Shown here in pieces: positions 23,105-31,600 of a DNA stretch of 35,383 bases. Each line of letters begins with the position of its first letter. Positions within the stretch are counted from its first letter, which is position 1. Position numbers and translations under genes: made by a program. The DNA lies in NCBI GenBank assembly GCA_937967805.1, contig CALBTC010000466.1, positions 1-35,383 of the forward strand. The letters are read 5' to 3'. The notes beneath the pieces are model-generated. The model ran no database searches. It was not told the origin of the DNA and worked only from the letters and a program-made list of their open reading frames with translations. The DNA is from an uncultured Anaerolineaceae bacterium (GTDB lineage: Bacteria > Chloroflexota > Anaerolineae > Promineifilales > Promineifilaceae).

Positions 23105-26008
23105 TTACTGCAGTCTTTGCTGCAATTCAGGATCCTGCAAAACGGCATTGAGCTGCGCCGCCTGCTGTTTGGCCAACAAACTTTGCTCGTGGTTGCCCGT
23201 GCTGGCGTATACCTGATGCAGAAAATAGCAGGCGTAGGCTTGCTCGTAACGATCGCCCAGCTCGGCAAAAAGCCGCTGGCAATCCCCAAATAAGCGCAGG
23301 GCTTGCGCCCAATCCTTTTTGGTCTGGTGCAGAATGCCCAACTGCATCTTTACCAACCCCTCCCAGCGTAAACTGCCCAGCTTTTGAAATAGCTGCAAAC
23401 ATTCGTGGCCATATTGCAGCGCAGCATCAAACTGCTCCTGGCGGCGGCACAGCACAACCCGATCAAAGAGAACGGCCGCATACTCCCCCATATCCTGCAA
23501 CGCCTGGCACACGCTCGCTGCCTCAATCAGGTCCTGCTCCGCGGCTGGGTATGCACCAAAAATCCCCTTAACCCGCGCTAAATAGCGTAATGCTTCAACA
23601 TAGATAGGGGATGGCGGCAGCTCTTTTTGAATGGCAACCGACTGCTCCAGCTTCGTTTGTGCCGTAGGGAAATCAGGGTTTTGCTTCATGTGGCACAGGG
23701 CAATCAAGTTCAAATTGCGGGCTACGCCCAGCCAATTTTCTGCTGCGGCAAAGATGCGCCGGGATTCTTCAAGGAGTTCCAGCGCCTTGTCGTCCTGCGC
23801 CTGTTCCATTTGGATACGGCCGTACCAATATTTCGCCGCCGCAACTCCTAAACTATCTTCCAACCGCAAGAAAAGCTGCAAGCCGTTGGTCAAATGCGCT
23901 TCTGCCGCGACGTAATCATTCAGCTCCGTCTCGATTTCGCCCAGGCGCAGCAGCGTACGCGCCCGTGCAGGCTGATCTTGCATAACGGTCGCTGCCTCCA
24001 ATGCTAGCGTCAACCCTTCGCGCATGTCGCTAAAGCGAATCTGGCGGAACCACGGCTTGTCCAGCGTCTGCACCAACGCCAATGTCTGTGGCCACAATTG
24101 GTGGGCGTGGGCCTGGCGAACGGCAGTTAACAGATTCCCCCACTCCGGCTGCAAAGCCAGATAATCTTCCCGGTGCTCGTGGGCAAACTGTTGAAAATGA
24201 GCCACAAACGCCCGCTCAACCGCTGGGGCGCGATCTGCCAGCTTGTCGGCGGCGAATTGGCGCAGCAGGCTGTGCATTTCGTACCGTTCCGGCTCTTGCT
24301 GCTGTTGCAGCAGCGATTTCTCACACAGCAAATCCAGATCGAAAATGGTAGCATTGGTGATGGCCTGGGCAGAAACGGCCGTAAACGACGCCGGAAACAC
24401 TGCAAGCGCCGCCAACACATCTTGCGCCGCCGATTCAAGCATCTGCCATGACGCCTCAAACACGGCCCGCACGCTGCGATGGCGCGGATACACATCCCGC
24501 AGCCGCGTGCTGAGGAAGTCCAGCGACTGGCCAATCCCGGCAATAATTTGCGCCAATGACCGCCGCCGTACCCACGCTGCCGCCAGCAAGATGCCCAGCG
24601 GTGAGCCATCTACCAGCTGGCAGATGTGGCGGATCTTTGCCAAATTTTCGGGGGTGATGGCAAAATCGGCCCGCGCCATCTGGCCCCGCTCGGTAAACAG
24701 CGCCTCTGCCGTGGGCAAAGGCAAGCCCGCCAAAGCGATGACCGATTCCGCCCGAACGTTGAGCGGTTCGCGGGAGGTGGCCAAAATGGCAATGTGCGGC
24801 GCGCGCCGCAGCCACTCAGGAATGAAAGCCAGGGCGTCCAGCGCCACCTCGCAGTTGTCCAAAATCAGCAGCATTTGCTTATCGCGCAGAATCGCCAACA
24901 CTTGATCACCGGTAAGCTGTTTGTCATCCTGCGCCAGCCCCAGTGCCTCGCCCACAGCGATTTTGATTTGCTCCGCACCCCCCTGAACCGCTTCCAGTGA
25001 GACAAACCAGACGCCGTCGGGGAAGCTGGTTTTAACTTGCCGCCCCACCTCAACCGCCAGGCGCGTTTTGCCGATGCCGCCCGTGCCCACCAGGGTGATC
25101 AGGCGGTAATTCGGGTCAACCAGCCGCTGCAGTAGTTGAGTTTGCTCCGCTTCGCGGCCAAAAAATTGGCCAGTGGGCAAGGGGAGGTTGTGGGGAACGG
25201 CCGTTGCCAATGCCACATCCCCTACCAGCTCATCCTCAAAAATCTTCTGCCGCAGTTCCTGCGTCTCCGCTTCTGGCGCGACGCCCAACTCATCCCCCAG
25301 AATTTGTTCGCATTGTTCAAACTGGGCTAGGGCGGCGGCGCGGTCGCCGAGGTGGGCATGGGCCTGCATGATGGACCGGTGAGCGGCTTCCAGCCACGGT
25401 TCCAGGCTCAGTTGGCGTTGGGCTATTTCCAGAACGGCCGTCCATTCCCCAAGCTGCATTTGTGCCTCACGCAACAAGGTCATCGCTTCCACTGCGCGCT
25501 GCTGTATATGCTCCCGCTGGACGGTTAGCCATGCCTGCCACGTCTCGCTGGGGAAGTTGAGGCCGGCCAGCAGCTCGCCGCGCACCAGAGAGGCGACTTC
25601 TTGGAGCTGCGCCAGGCAGGTGGGACAGCCCGCCAATTGGCGATGCGGATGCGTTTCTACCGTGCTCAAGCGTTTTTCAAACTGGATTAAATCGATGAGG
25701 ATGTCATTGCCAGCGCGCAGGGCAATCTGTTTGCGGTCAATTTCCAGCCAGGGTGGCGTGGCCTGGTTGTCGCCCAGTGACCGGCGCAGGCGGGTGAGGC
25801 GATTGCGCAGGTAGGTGAGCGCTTCTTTATCGGCGCGGTCGGGCGAGAGCAGCCCGGCCAAAGTGTCACGGCGTTGGGGACGACCTTGATGGATAGCGAG
25901 ATAAGCCAGCAGGGTGCGTTCGGCGTCGGTGCGGAATACGGCCGTTTCTCCGCTCACCTTCACATGCAGCGACCCTAGCATGTTGATTCGCAGTCCACCA
26001 CTAACCAT
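23105..26008 (-). CDS. AfsR-type regulator: SARP DNA-binding, NB-ARC and TPR domains
   Basis: The 967-residue STAND-class regulator has, in order, an OmpR-like winged helix (about 5-95), a BTAD domain (about 100-255), an NB-ARC ATPase and C-terminal TPR-like helices (about 600-960). The ATPase has P-loop GTGGIGKT at 308-315 and Walker B MLLILDN. The BTAD carries an HxHR...CPTC insertion (His120, His122, Cys128, Cys131) that could bind zinc. Such proteins typically stay inactive until a ligand or partner reaches the TPR end. The N-terminal dozen residues are encoded by ATTAACC-type word repeats, so the start is uncertain: ATG at 26008, or ATG at 25981. It is divergent from the small secreted peptide gene, with an 11-bp-period repeat between them. 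It is convergent with the peptidase gene. Confidence 0.88.
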   Translation of the reverse strand: MVSGGLRINMLGSLHVKVSGETAVFRTDAERTLLAYLAIHQGRPQRRDTLAGLLSPDRADKEALTYLRNRLTRLRRSLGDNQATPPWLEIDRKQIALRAGNDILIDLIQFEKRLSTVETHPHRQLAGCPTCLAQLQEVASLVRGELLAGLNFPSETWQAWLTVQREHIQQRAVEAMTLLREAQMQLGEWTAVLEIAQRQLSLEPWLEAAHRSIMQAHAHLGDRAAALAQFEQCEQILGDELGVAPEAETQELRQKIFEDELVGDVALATAVPHNLPLPTGQFFGREAEQTQLLQRLVDPNYRLITLVGTGGIGKTRLAVEVGRQVKTSFPDGVWFVSLEAVQGGAEQIKIAVGEALGLAQDDKQLTGDQVLAILRDKQMLLILDNCEVALDALAFIPEWLRRAPHIAILATSREPLNVRAESVIALAGLPLPTAEALFTERGQMARADFAITPENLAKIRHICQLVDGSPLGILLAAAWVRRRSLAQIIAGIGQSLDFLSTRLRDVYPRHRSVRAVFEASWQMLESAAQDVLAALAVFPASFTAVSAQAITNATIFDLDLLCEKSLLQQQQEPERYEMHSLLRQFAADKLADRAPAVERAFVAHFQQFAHEHREDYLALQPEWGNLLTAVRQAHAHQLWPQTLALVQTLDKPWFRQIRFSDMREGLTLALEAATVMQDQPARARTLLRLGEIETELNDYVAAEAHLTNGLQLFLRLEDSLGVAAAKYWYGRIQMEQAQDDKALELLEESRRIFAAAENWLGVARNLNLIALCHMKQNPDFPTAQTKLEQSVAIQKELPPSPIYVEALRYLARVKGIFGAYPAAEQDLIEAASVCQALQDMGEYAAVLFDRVVLCRRQEQFDAALQYGHECLQLFQKLGSLRWEGLVKMQLGILHQTKKDWAQALRLFGDCQRLFAELGDRYEQAYACYFLHQVYASTGNHEQSLLAKQQAAQLNAVLQDPELQQRLQ

Positions 26009-26038
26009 TAACCATTCACCATTAACAATTAACCATTT
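25997..26038. repeat. ATTAACC/ATTCACC word repeat at the regulator start
   Basis: Five to six near-copies of a heptamer (CATTAAC, CATTCAC and similar) run from the first codons of the AfsR-type gene into the spacer. This looks like the other word-type intergenic repeats of the window and makes the start codon hard to fix. Confidence 0.6.
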
Positions 26039-26042
26039 TCTT

Positions 26043-26075
26043 GGGTGCGCTGTGGGTGCGCGGTCTTCCTATGGT
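26043..26075 (+). promoter_or_regulatory. SARP-type operator and promoter of the secreted peptide gene
   Basis: GGGTGCGC occurs at 26043-26050 and 26054-26061, an exact 11-bp period. After 8 bp comes TATGGT (26070-26075), a -10-like hexamer pointing toward the peptide gene 60 bp away. The geometry is the same as at 20179-20211 but the box sequence differs, as would be expected for a different SARP. The neighbouring AfsR-type protein is the obvious candidate to bind it. Confidence 0.5.
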
Positions 26076-26135
26076 GTGGTCAACAGCGCGGTTCACCGGG
26101 AATCGCCAAAAACACACAGTACAGGAGACCGAAAA

Positions 26136-26252
26136 ATGAAACGTATCAACAATTGGAAAAACATCGCCCTTGCCACTATCGTACCCTTGCTCATTGCTTG
26201 GCAACCCACCATCACCTTTGCTTGCGAAAAAACAGGACACTGCGGCGGTTAG
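26136..26252 (+). CDS. 38-residue secreted peptide precursor, mature form probably CEKTGHCGG
   Basis: This gene is too short for routine gene finders but is well supported. AGGAG lies eight bases before the ATG, a promoter-like element lies upstream, and a strong rho-independent terminator follows the stop. The product begins MKRINNWKN (positive N-region), then has a hydrophobic core ALATIVPLLIAW and a cleavage-like TFA just before Cys30. The remainder is CEKTGHCGG, nine residues with two Cys five positions apart, able to form a small disulfide loop, and a Gly-Gly end. Signal peptidase I cleavage is my first guess; lipoprotein processing at Cys30 is possible, but TFAC is a poor lipobox. It is divergent from an AfsR-type SARP regulator. 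A peptide signal is a reasonable hypothesis. I recognise no homolog. Confidence 0.65.
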   Translation: MKRINNWKNIALATIVPLLIAWQPTITFACEKTGHCGG

Positions 26253-26279
26253 CCATTGGTATGAATATAGCATTCTTTG

Positions 26280-26315
26280 AAAGAGCCTGTCGTCATGAGA
26301 GGCTCTTTATTTTTC
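26280..26315 (+). terminator. Rho-independent terminator after the peptide gene
   Basis: AAAGAGCC (26280-26287) pairs perfectly with GGCTCTTT (26301-26308), followed by ATTTTTC. It lies 28 bp past the peptide stop. The stop codon of the convergent AfsR-type gene (26307-26309) is inside its right arm. Confidence 0.8.
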
Positions 26316-29300
26316 TTCAGCCATATCAAAACGAACCATCACTTCGTCGGCACGGTTTACAAAGATAGGATTTTGTAATGACTTAGCCACTGCTTTTGCC
26401 TTAGCAGCATACTTTATCGCAGCTTCCCTATCAACATCACCCCATCGTTGCGCCATATTGATAAAAATTTCAAACTTATAATGCTTCAAATCATACTTAC
26501 GGGCAATTTTTAAGGCTTGCTTGTACGTGGCGTCTGCTGCTGAAACATCCCCTTGTAAAATTTTCAATCTGGCAAAGTTGACCAGCGTTGAAATCTGAAT
26601 CTGAGGTTCACCGATGAGCCGCGACGTTTCCAATCCTTGCTCTAGGACATTGGCGGCTGCTTCTTGTTGCTCAATGATTAAATAGTTGCGGCCCAGATTG
26701 TTTAATATTTCCGCCTGGGCGGTCAGGTTGCCATTCACAGTGGCCAGTTCCAAACCGAGCCGCAAATAGTAGTTGGCTCCTTCATAATCATCTTGGCGGC
26801 TGGCAATAATGCTGAGATTATTGAGAATGGTGGCTTGAACATGCTGGTTGCCTATCTTATTACAGAGCTCCAAGGCGGCCTCTAATATCGGTTGGGCCGC
26901 TTCAAAATCTCCCTGGTGTAATTTGACGATACCAATGCTGTTAAGGCTGTTGCTCAAATTTTGGGCATGATCTAGCGCTTCCCACTGTTGACGCGCCTGC
27001 TCGAAGTGGGTGAGTGCCCTGTCGTGATCCCCTTGAATGTCGTGAACGATCCCCAACTGGTGATAACACCAGCCGATAATTTCGGTGTCTTCAAGCTGTA
27101 GGGCTAATTTCAGGGCCGCTGCAAGTTTCTTATCTGCTTCGCTGTATTTGCCCAGCCGCCAAAGGGACTCGCCCCACCAGACGTGCCCCATGGCGACTGC
27201 CCACTCATCGACTGTTTGCCTGGCTAATTTTAGCGTTGCTTGGCTGGTTTGAATGGCCGGGTGAAATTGTCCGAGCCTATTTTGGAAGCGGGCACGCTCC
27301 AGCCCGGCACGAATAGCCAGGGCTGTGCCGTCATTGCCCCACCCTTTCGCCACATTGAGGGTGGCGTGCATGATTGCCTCTCCCTCACGCGCCAGACCGC
27401 GCAGTTGGTAGTAAATGGAAAGCGATATCAGCGCCTCATACAGCAGCATCGCTTTGCGTTCGGCTAATCCCGTCTGCCAGGCGCGGCGGATATTGTCAAT
27501 GTCTGGTTCAAGCAGATTGATGGAATCTTGCGGCCGTTCTTTTTGCAGCGGTTTGGTATGTTGGGCCAGCAAAGTCAGGAAGAAGTGGACATGCTTTTGT
27601 GGGGTCGGGTCGGCGAAAGACAGTTTCTCCGCTGCATATGTCCGAATTACCGGGTGGAGCGTGTAACGCTCTGCCTCTGCATGGTAGGCTAACAGCGATT
27701 TGTTGACAAGCGCGGCAAGGTGCTGTGCAGTTGCGGCCGTAATTTGCCGTGCGGCCGTTTCCGTAAACCCACCGCGAAACACCGTTAGTCGCGCCAACTG
27801 CTGCTGCAAGGCAGGCGTTAAGGTGTGCCACGACATCTCAAACACCATGTGTAGCCCACGATGCTTATCTGGCACATCGTGCAGCGACGCCTGCAACGAA
27901 TCAAAACCGTCTTGCAGGCTTTTGGCCACCTCGCGTACCGTGGCTTGGTGCGTGAGTGCAGCAGCCAGTTCAATTGCCAGCGGCAGCCCGGCCACCATGC
28001 GGCAAATGGTGCGGATAGCGGCCAGCTCATCGGCCGAAATTTCTCCATGCTGCTGCTGCGCTCGCCGCGCGGCAAACAGTGCCACCGCTTCGGATGGCAT
28101 CTCATCTGTGTCGCTGTTGGGGTAGCTCAATCCGGACAGGGCAATGGTCCACTCCGCCCGCAGCCGCAGCGCCTCGCGCGAGGTGACAATGAGCTGCACC
28201 TGCTCACAGCGCTGCACAATGTCCAGGACAATCTGCCTGCCGGCAACAAGATGTTCAAAATTATCCAGTACCAGCATCATCTGTTTGTGCTGTAGGTGGT
28301 TTAGCAGCTGCTCGGCGGGGGGTGCTGAACCGGTCAGACGCAGGTTGAGGATGGTCGCAATTTCCACGGCAATTGCTTCGGCCAGATCTTCATCATCAGG
28401 ATCGATGTTTTCCAGCGCAACCAGCCAGACGCCGTCATGGTATTGGCTGAGGCGGCTGCGGGCGATAGTGGTAGCCAGGCGCGTTTTGCCCATGCCGCCC
28501 TGTCCGGTGATGGTGACCAGGCGGCACCACGGCTGGTCGAGGCGTACGTGAATCTCTTGCTGGGCCTCTCTCCGGCCAAAAAATTGATCATATTCTGCGG
28601 GCAAATTGTGCCGCACTTCTGCTGCTGGGTGGGAGATAACAGCCCGTTTTGGCCGGGCAGCTTTGATCAGCGCTGTCATTTTGGCCGGCGGGGCGACGCC
28701 CAGTTCCGCTTGCAGCAGGGCAACGCAGTGATCGTAATGGGCCAGCGCTTCCTGGACGTTACCCGCTTCAAGCAGCAGTTGAATCAGCAGCGTGTGTGCC
28801 GTTTCATCAAGTTCATCTACTGCCAGCCAGCGGCGGGCAACAGCAATGCCAACCTGTACATCACCGGTGGAAAGCGCATATGCCTTCAGCTTTTGGTACG
28901 CCGTGATGACCTGACGGCGAATATGTTCGCGGGTAACCACCACCCATTCAGTGAACGGCTGGGCATCGGTGAGGTGAAAGTCAGCAAGAAACTCCCCATG
29001 ATAGGTGTCTAGGGCGTTTTGCAGGGTGACGGCCGTTTCGGCCGAGTCGATTTGCCCAATGCTTTGCAGTGTTTGCAGCAAGATGACCGAATCAACCTGC
29101 TGCTGACTCTCCGGTGCCAACGCCAGCGTTTTGCGCGTGACCAGTAAGTCATCTCCTATCTGTTTGCGCAGGCGAGCCAGAGCGGTACGTAAGTTGGTTA
29201 AGGATTGTTTGGTTGTGCTGCTTTGCCAAAGTAGATCGGCGAGAAAAATGCGCTGATGTGGCGCTCCCGTTTGGGCAAGGTAAATGAGTAGGGCCGCCTC

Positions 29301-29378
29301 TTTTTGACTGCGGAACCGGGTCAAGGGCGCACCGTTTTTCGACAAAACAGTTTGTCCAAGTAATTTAAACGACAGCAT
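26307..29378 (-). CDS. AfsR/MalT-like regulator: SARP DNA-binding, NB-ARC and many TPRs
   Basis: The 1023-residue regulator opens with an OmpR-like winged helix (FKLLGQTVLSKNGAPL, QKEAALLIYLAQ, LTNLRTALARLRKQIG). A BTAD domain follows (about 95-240: DTYHGEFLADFH, FTEWVVVTREHIRRQ). The NB-ARC ATPase has P-loop GQGGMGKT (292-299), Walker B MMLVLDN and TSREALRL. From about residue 640 there is a long TPR array with clear units such as GIVHDIQGDHDRALTHFEQA, GIVKLHQGDFEAAQPILEAA and NNLSIIASRQDDYEGANYYL. It lacks the CPTC insertion of the neighbouring regulator. Its last codons overlap the terminator shared with the peptide gene. It is divergent from the SLC13-type transporter across a 307-bp spacer, in which I saw no 11-bp-period repeat. 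Confidence 0.88.
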   Translation of the reverse strand: MLSFKLLGQTVLSKNGAPLTRFRSQKEAALLIYLAQTGAPHQRIFLADLLWQSSTTKQSLTNLRTALARLRKQIGDDLLVTRKTLALAPESQQQVDSVILLQTLQSIGQIDSAETAVTLQNALDTYHGEFLADFHLTDAQPFTEWVVVTREHIRRQVITAYQKLKAYALSTGDVQVGIAVARRWLAVDELDETAHTLLIQLLLEAGNVQEALAHYDHCVALLQAELGVAPPAKMTALIKAARPKRAVISHPAAEVRHNLPAEYDQFFGRREAQQEIHVRLDQPWCRLVTITGQGGMGKTRLATTIARSRLSQYHDGVWLVALENIDPDDEDLAEAIAVEIATILNLRLTGSAPPAEQLLNHLQHKQMMLVLDNFEHLVAGRQIVLDIVQRCEQVQLIVTSREALRLRAEWTIALSGLSYPNSDTDEMPSEAVALFAARRAQQQHGEISADELAAIRTICRMVAGLPLAIELAAALTHQATVREVAKSLQDGFDSLQASLHDVPDKHRGLHMVFEMSWHTLTPALQQQLARLTVFRGGFTETAARQITAATAQHLAALVNKSLLAYHAEAERYTLHPVIRTYAAEKLSFADPTPQKHVHFFLTLLAQHTKPLQKERPQDSINLLEPDIDNIRRAWQTGLAERKAMLLYEALISLSIYYQLRGLAREGEAIMHATLNVAKGWGNDGTALAIRAGLERARFQNRLGQFHPAIQTSQATLKLARQTVDEWAVAMGHVWWGESLWRLGKYSEADKKLAAALKLALQLEDTEIIGWCYHQLGIVHDIQGDHDRALTHFEQARQQWEALDHAQNLSNSLNSIGIVKLHQGDFEAAQPILEAALELCNKIGNQHVQATILNNLSIIASRQDDYEGANYYLRLGLELATVNGNLTAQAEILNNLGRNYLIIEQQEAAANVLEQGLETSRLIGEPQIQISTLVNFARLKILQGDVSAADATYKQALKIARKYDLKHYKFEIFINMAQRWGDVDREAAIKYAAKAKAVAKSLQNPIFVNRADEVMVRFDMAEEK

Positions 29379-29685
29379 TGAAGTTCTCCAGCGAGTAGAC
29401 GTTCTGAAGAAATTATATCCTTTCTCGAGTTATCAGCCTAGTGATTTTGTCAATAAACACGTCAGGAGGACACTGCCAATTTTGTCCTATTGTGTCTTGA
29501 AATGTTGGCATACCTTTGCCTATTCAAAACCATACTCGCCAAGCTTCATAGACAGTTCATGACAATCATCACGTGCCATTGCCGGCTGATTTCGGTAGGA
29601 TGCCTTTGTTTGGTAATCGGTGAACGGTAATCAGTAATCCGTCTACCGATTACCGAATACGGATTACCGATCACGAGGAAAAAAT
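29379..29685. other. Divergent spacer with GATTACCG word repeats
   Basis: This 307-bp spacer lies between the second AfsR-type gene and the transporter gene. From about 29610 to 29672 it carries near-tandem words (GGTAATCGGTGAACGG, GATTACCGAATACGGATTACC) that include inverted pairs and could fold. The left half has no recognisable operator. A 42-codon open frame at 29502-29630 lacks a ribosome site and is not called. Confidence 0.5.
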
Positions 29686-31548
29686 ATGACGCTAGAAATG
29701 TGGCTGGTGCTGGGCATCTTGGTAACAGCAATTATTTTCTTTATTACCGAATGGCTGCGCGTTGACGTGGTGGCGCTGGGCGTGCTGCTGGCGCTGATGG
29801 TGACGGGGGTTTTGACGACGGGGGAGGCATTGGCGGGGTTTTCCAGTACGGCCGTTCTCACCATTGCTGCTCTGTTTGTCGTGGGTGGGGCGGTGCTGCA
29901 CACCGGTCTGGCCGGGGCCATTGGCCGGCGCATCCTCACCATTGCGGGGGACAGCGAATGGCGGTTGGTACTGGTGATTATGGTTGCCGTCACGCTGCTC
30001 TCCGGCTTTATGAGCGATACAGGCACGGTGGCCGTGCTGCTGCCGGCGATCATCAGCCTGTCGGTCAACACCAAAATCAGCCCGGCCAAGCTGCTCATTC
30101 CCCTGGCGTTTGGCTCCCTACTGGGCGGAGCGATGACCCTCATCGGCACGCCGCCTAACATCATCGTCAGCGACGTGCTGCGCGACGCGGGATACGAGCC
30201 GTTTTTCTTTTTTAGCTACACGCCGATGGGGTTGGTGCTGGCAGGGATCGGCATCGCTTTTATGCTGCTGGTGGGACGGCGGATTTTGCCTGACCGGCAT
30301 GTTGCCGTGGAGAAACAGGTGGTCGCCACGCCCAAGGAGATTGTGGATGCGTATCGCCTGCCGGAAAATTTGCTGCGGTTGCGGGTGCGGCGCGGCTCTG
30401 GGCTGATTGGCCGCAATGTGTTTGAGTCTGGCCTGCGCGAGCAGTTTGGCGTGACGGTGCTGAGGATTATGCGTCCGCCCGATTTGTGGGAATTGGCCGA
30501 AAGCGAGGGGATCCATACCGAGCTTCAAGATACGCCCATCATTCCTGATGCAGAGGCGACCATTGAGCGGAATGATGTGTTGGTTGTGCAGGGGGAGGTT
30601 ACGGCCGTCAATCAAGCCGCCATTCATTGGAACCTGGCCGTACAGCCGGCCAAACCCAAAGATGCTAAGGCGCTGCTCAGCCGCGAAGTGGGCGTGGCCG
30701 AACTGCTGCTGCCGCCGCGCTCCAGCCTGCTGGGCAAAACGCTGGCTGAAGTGCGTTTTGGCACCACGTACCGCCTCACCGTGCTGGCGATTAGCCGTCC
30801 GGGCGATGGGCACAATCTAGACCTCAAAAACACGCGGCTGCAATTTGGCGACACGCTGGTGGTGCAGGGGCGCTGGCACGACATCTCGCGCCTGCGCGAT
30901 TTTCGGCGGGACTTTGTGGTGATGGGCGAGCCGGAATCGGAGGTGAACCGGCCGCCGCGCAGCAAGGCGCGCTGGGCGGCAGTGATCATGGCGGGGATGT
31001 TAGTGCTGATGGTGGGCGAATTTGTGCCGCTGGTCACCGCCTCGCTGGTGGCGGCGCTGCTCATTGTGCTCACCGGCTGCCTGACAATGGACAAGGCATA
31101 CGACGCCATCGATTGGCGCAGTATTGTGCTCATTGCCGGAATGCTGCCCATGAGCACGGCGCTGGAGAAGGTGGGGCTGGTAAACCTGATTGCCAACGGC
31201 TTTGTTGATACGCTGGGGAGCATCGGTCCGCTGGCGGTAATGATTGGCCTCTTTTTGCTGACCTCAATTTTTACCCAGGTGCTGTCTAACACGGCCACGA
31301 CTGTAGTGATTGCGCCGATTGCCCTGGCCGCGGCGCAGACGCTGGGTGTCCAGCCGCAGGCGTTTTTAATGGCGGTAGCCATTGCCGCCTCGATGGCCTT
31401 TGCCTCGCCGGTAGCCTCGCCGGCCAACACGCTGGTGATGGGTGCCGGAAATTACCGTTTTGGCGATTACGTGAAGGTGGGCGTGCCGCTCATTTTGCTG
31501 ATGGTGGTGGCGGTGGCGCTGCTGCTGCCGTTGATCTTCCCATTCTGA
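29686..31548 (+). CDS. SLC13/DASS-type anion transporter with central TrkA-C domains
   Basis: The 620-residue membrane protein has about five to six N-terminal helices (from LVLGILVTAIIFFI) and the signature TLIGTPPNIIVSDVL near residue 155. A soluble middle (about 215-420) contains two RCK_C/TrkA-C domains, visible as RGSGLIGRNVFESGL...FGVTVLRI and RSSLLGKTLAEVRFG...LTVLAI. A second half-transporter ends FASPVASPANTLVMGAGNYRFGDY. This architecture is known for sodium- or proton-coupled uptake of sulfate, dicarboxylates or similar anions. GAGG sits seven bases before the ATG. Substrate cannot be assigned. Confidence 0.88.
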   Translation: MTLEMWLVLGILVTAIIFFITEWLRVDVVALGVLLALMVTGVLTTGEALAGFSSTAVLTIAALFVVGGAVLHTGLAGAIGRRILTIAGDSEWRLVLVIMVAVTLLSGFMSDTGTVAVLLPAIISLSVNTKISPAKLLIPLAFGSLLGGAMTLIGTPPNIIVSDVLRDAGYEPFFFFSYTPMGLVLAGIGIAFMLLVGRRILPDRHVAVEKQVVATPKEIVDAYRLPENLLRLRVRRGSGLIGRNVFESGLREQFGVTVLRIMRPPDLWELAESEGIHTELQDTPIIPDAEATIERNDVLVVQGEVTAVNQAAIHWNLAVQPAKPKDAKALLSREVGVAELLLPPRSSLLGKTLAEVRFGTTYRLTVLAISRPGDGHNLDLKNTRLQFGDTLVVQGRWHDISRLRDFRRDFVVMGEPESEVNRPPRSKARWAAVIMAGMLVLMVGEFVPLVTASLVAALLIVLTGCLTMDKAYDAIDWRSIVLIAGMLPMSTALEKVGLVNLIANGFVDTLGSIGPLAVMIGLFLLTSIFTQVLSNTATTVVIAPIALAAAQTLGVQPQAFLMAVAIAASMAFASPVASPANTLVMGAGNYRFGDYVKVGVPLILLMVVAVALLLPLIFPF

Positions 31549-31550
31549 GA

Positions 31551-31600
31551 GTGACAAGGTGACAAGGTGACAGGGTGACTAAAAGTCTGTCACCTTGTCA
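31551..31600. terminator. Hairpin of GTGACAAG tandem repeats between convergent genes
   Basis: Three and a half 8-bp units (GTGACAAG, GTGACAAG, GTGACAGG, GTGACT) are followed by TGTCACCTTGTCA. That segment is the exact reverse complement of TGACAAGGTGACA, so a 13-bp stem can form. It fills the gap between the transporter and the alpha-glucosidase gene, and its end contains the glucosidase stop codon. Bidirectional termination is inferred. Confidence 0.6.

Noticed and set aside
29444..29486. ATTTTGTC direct repeat upstream of the second AfsR-type gene, considered as its SARP operator
   Set aside because: The copies are 35 bp apart, not a multiple of 11, and no -10 follows at the expected place.
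29502..29630. 42-codon open frame with several Cys upstream of the transporter
   Set aside because: It has no ribosome site or signal-peptide pattern, and its end runs into the GATTACCG word repeat. Unlike the 26136-26252 peptide it has no supporting elements.
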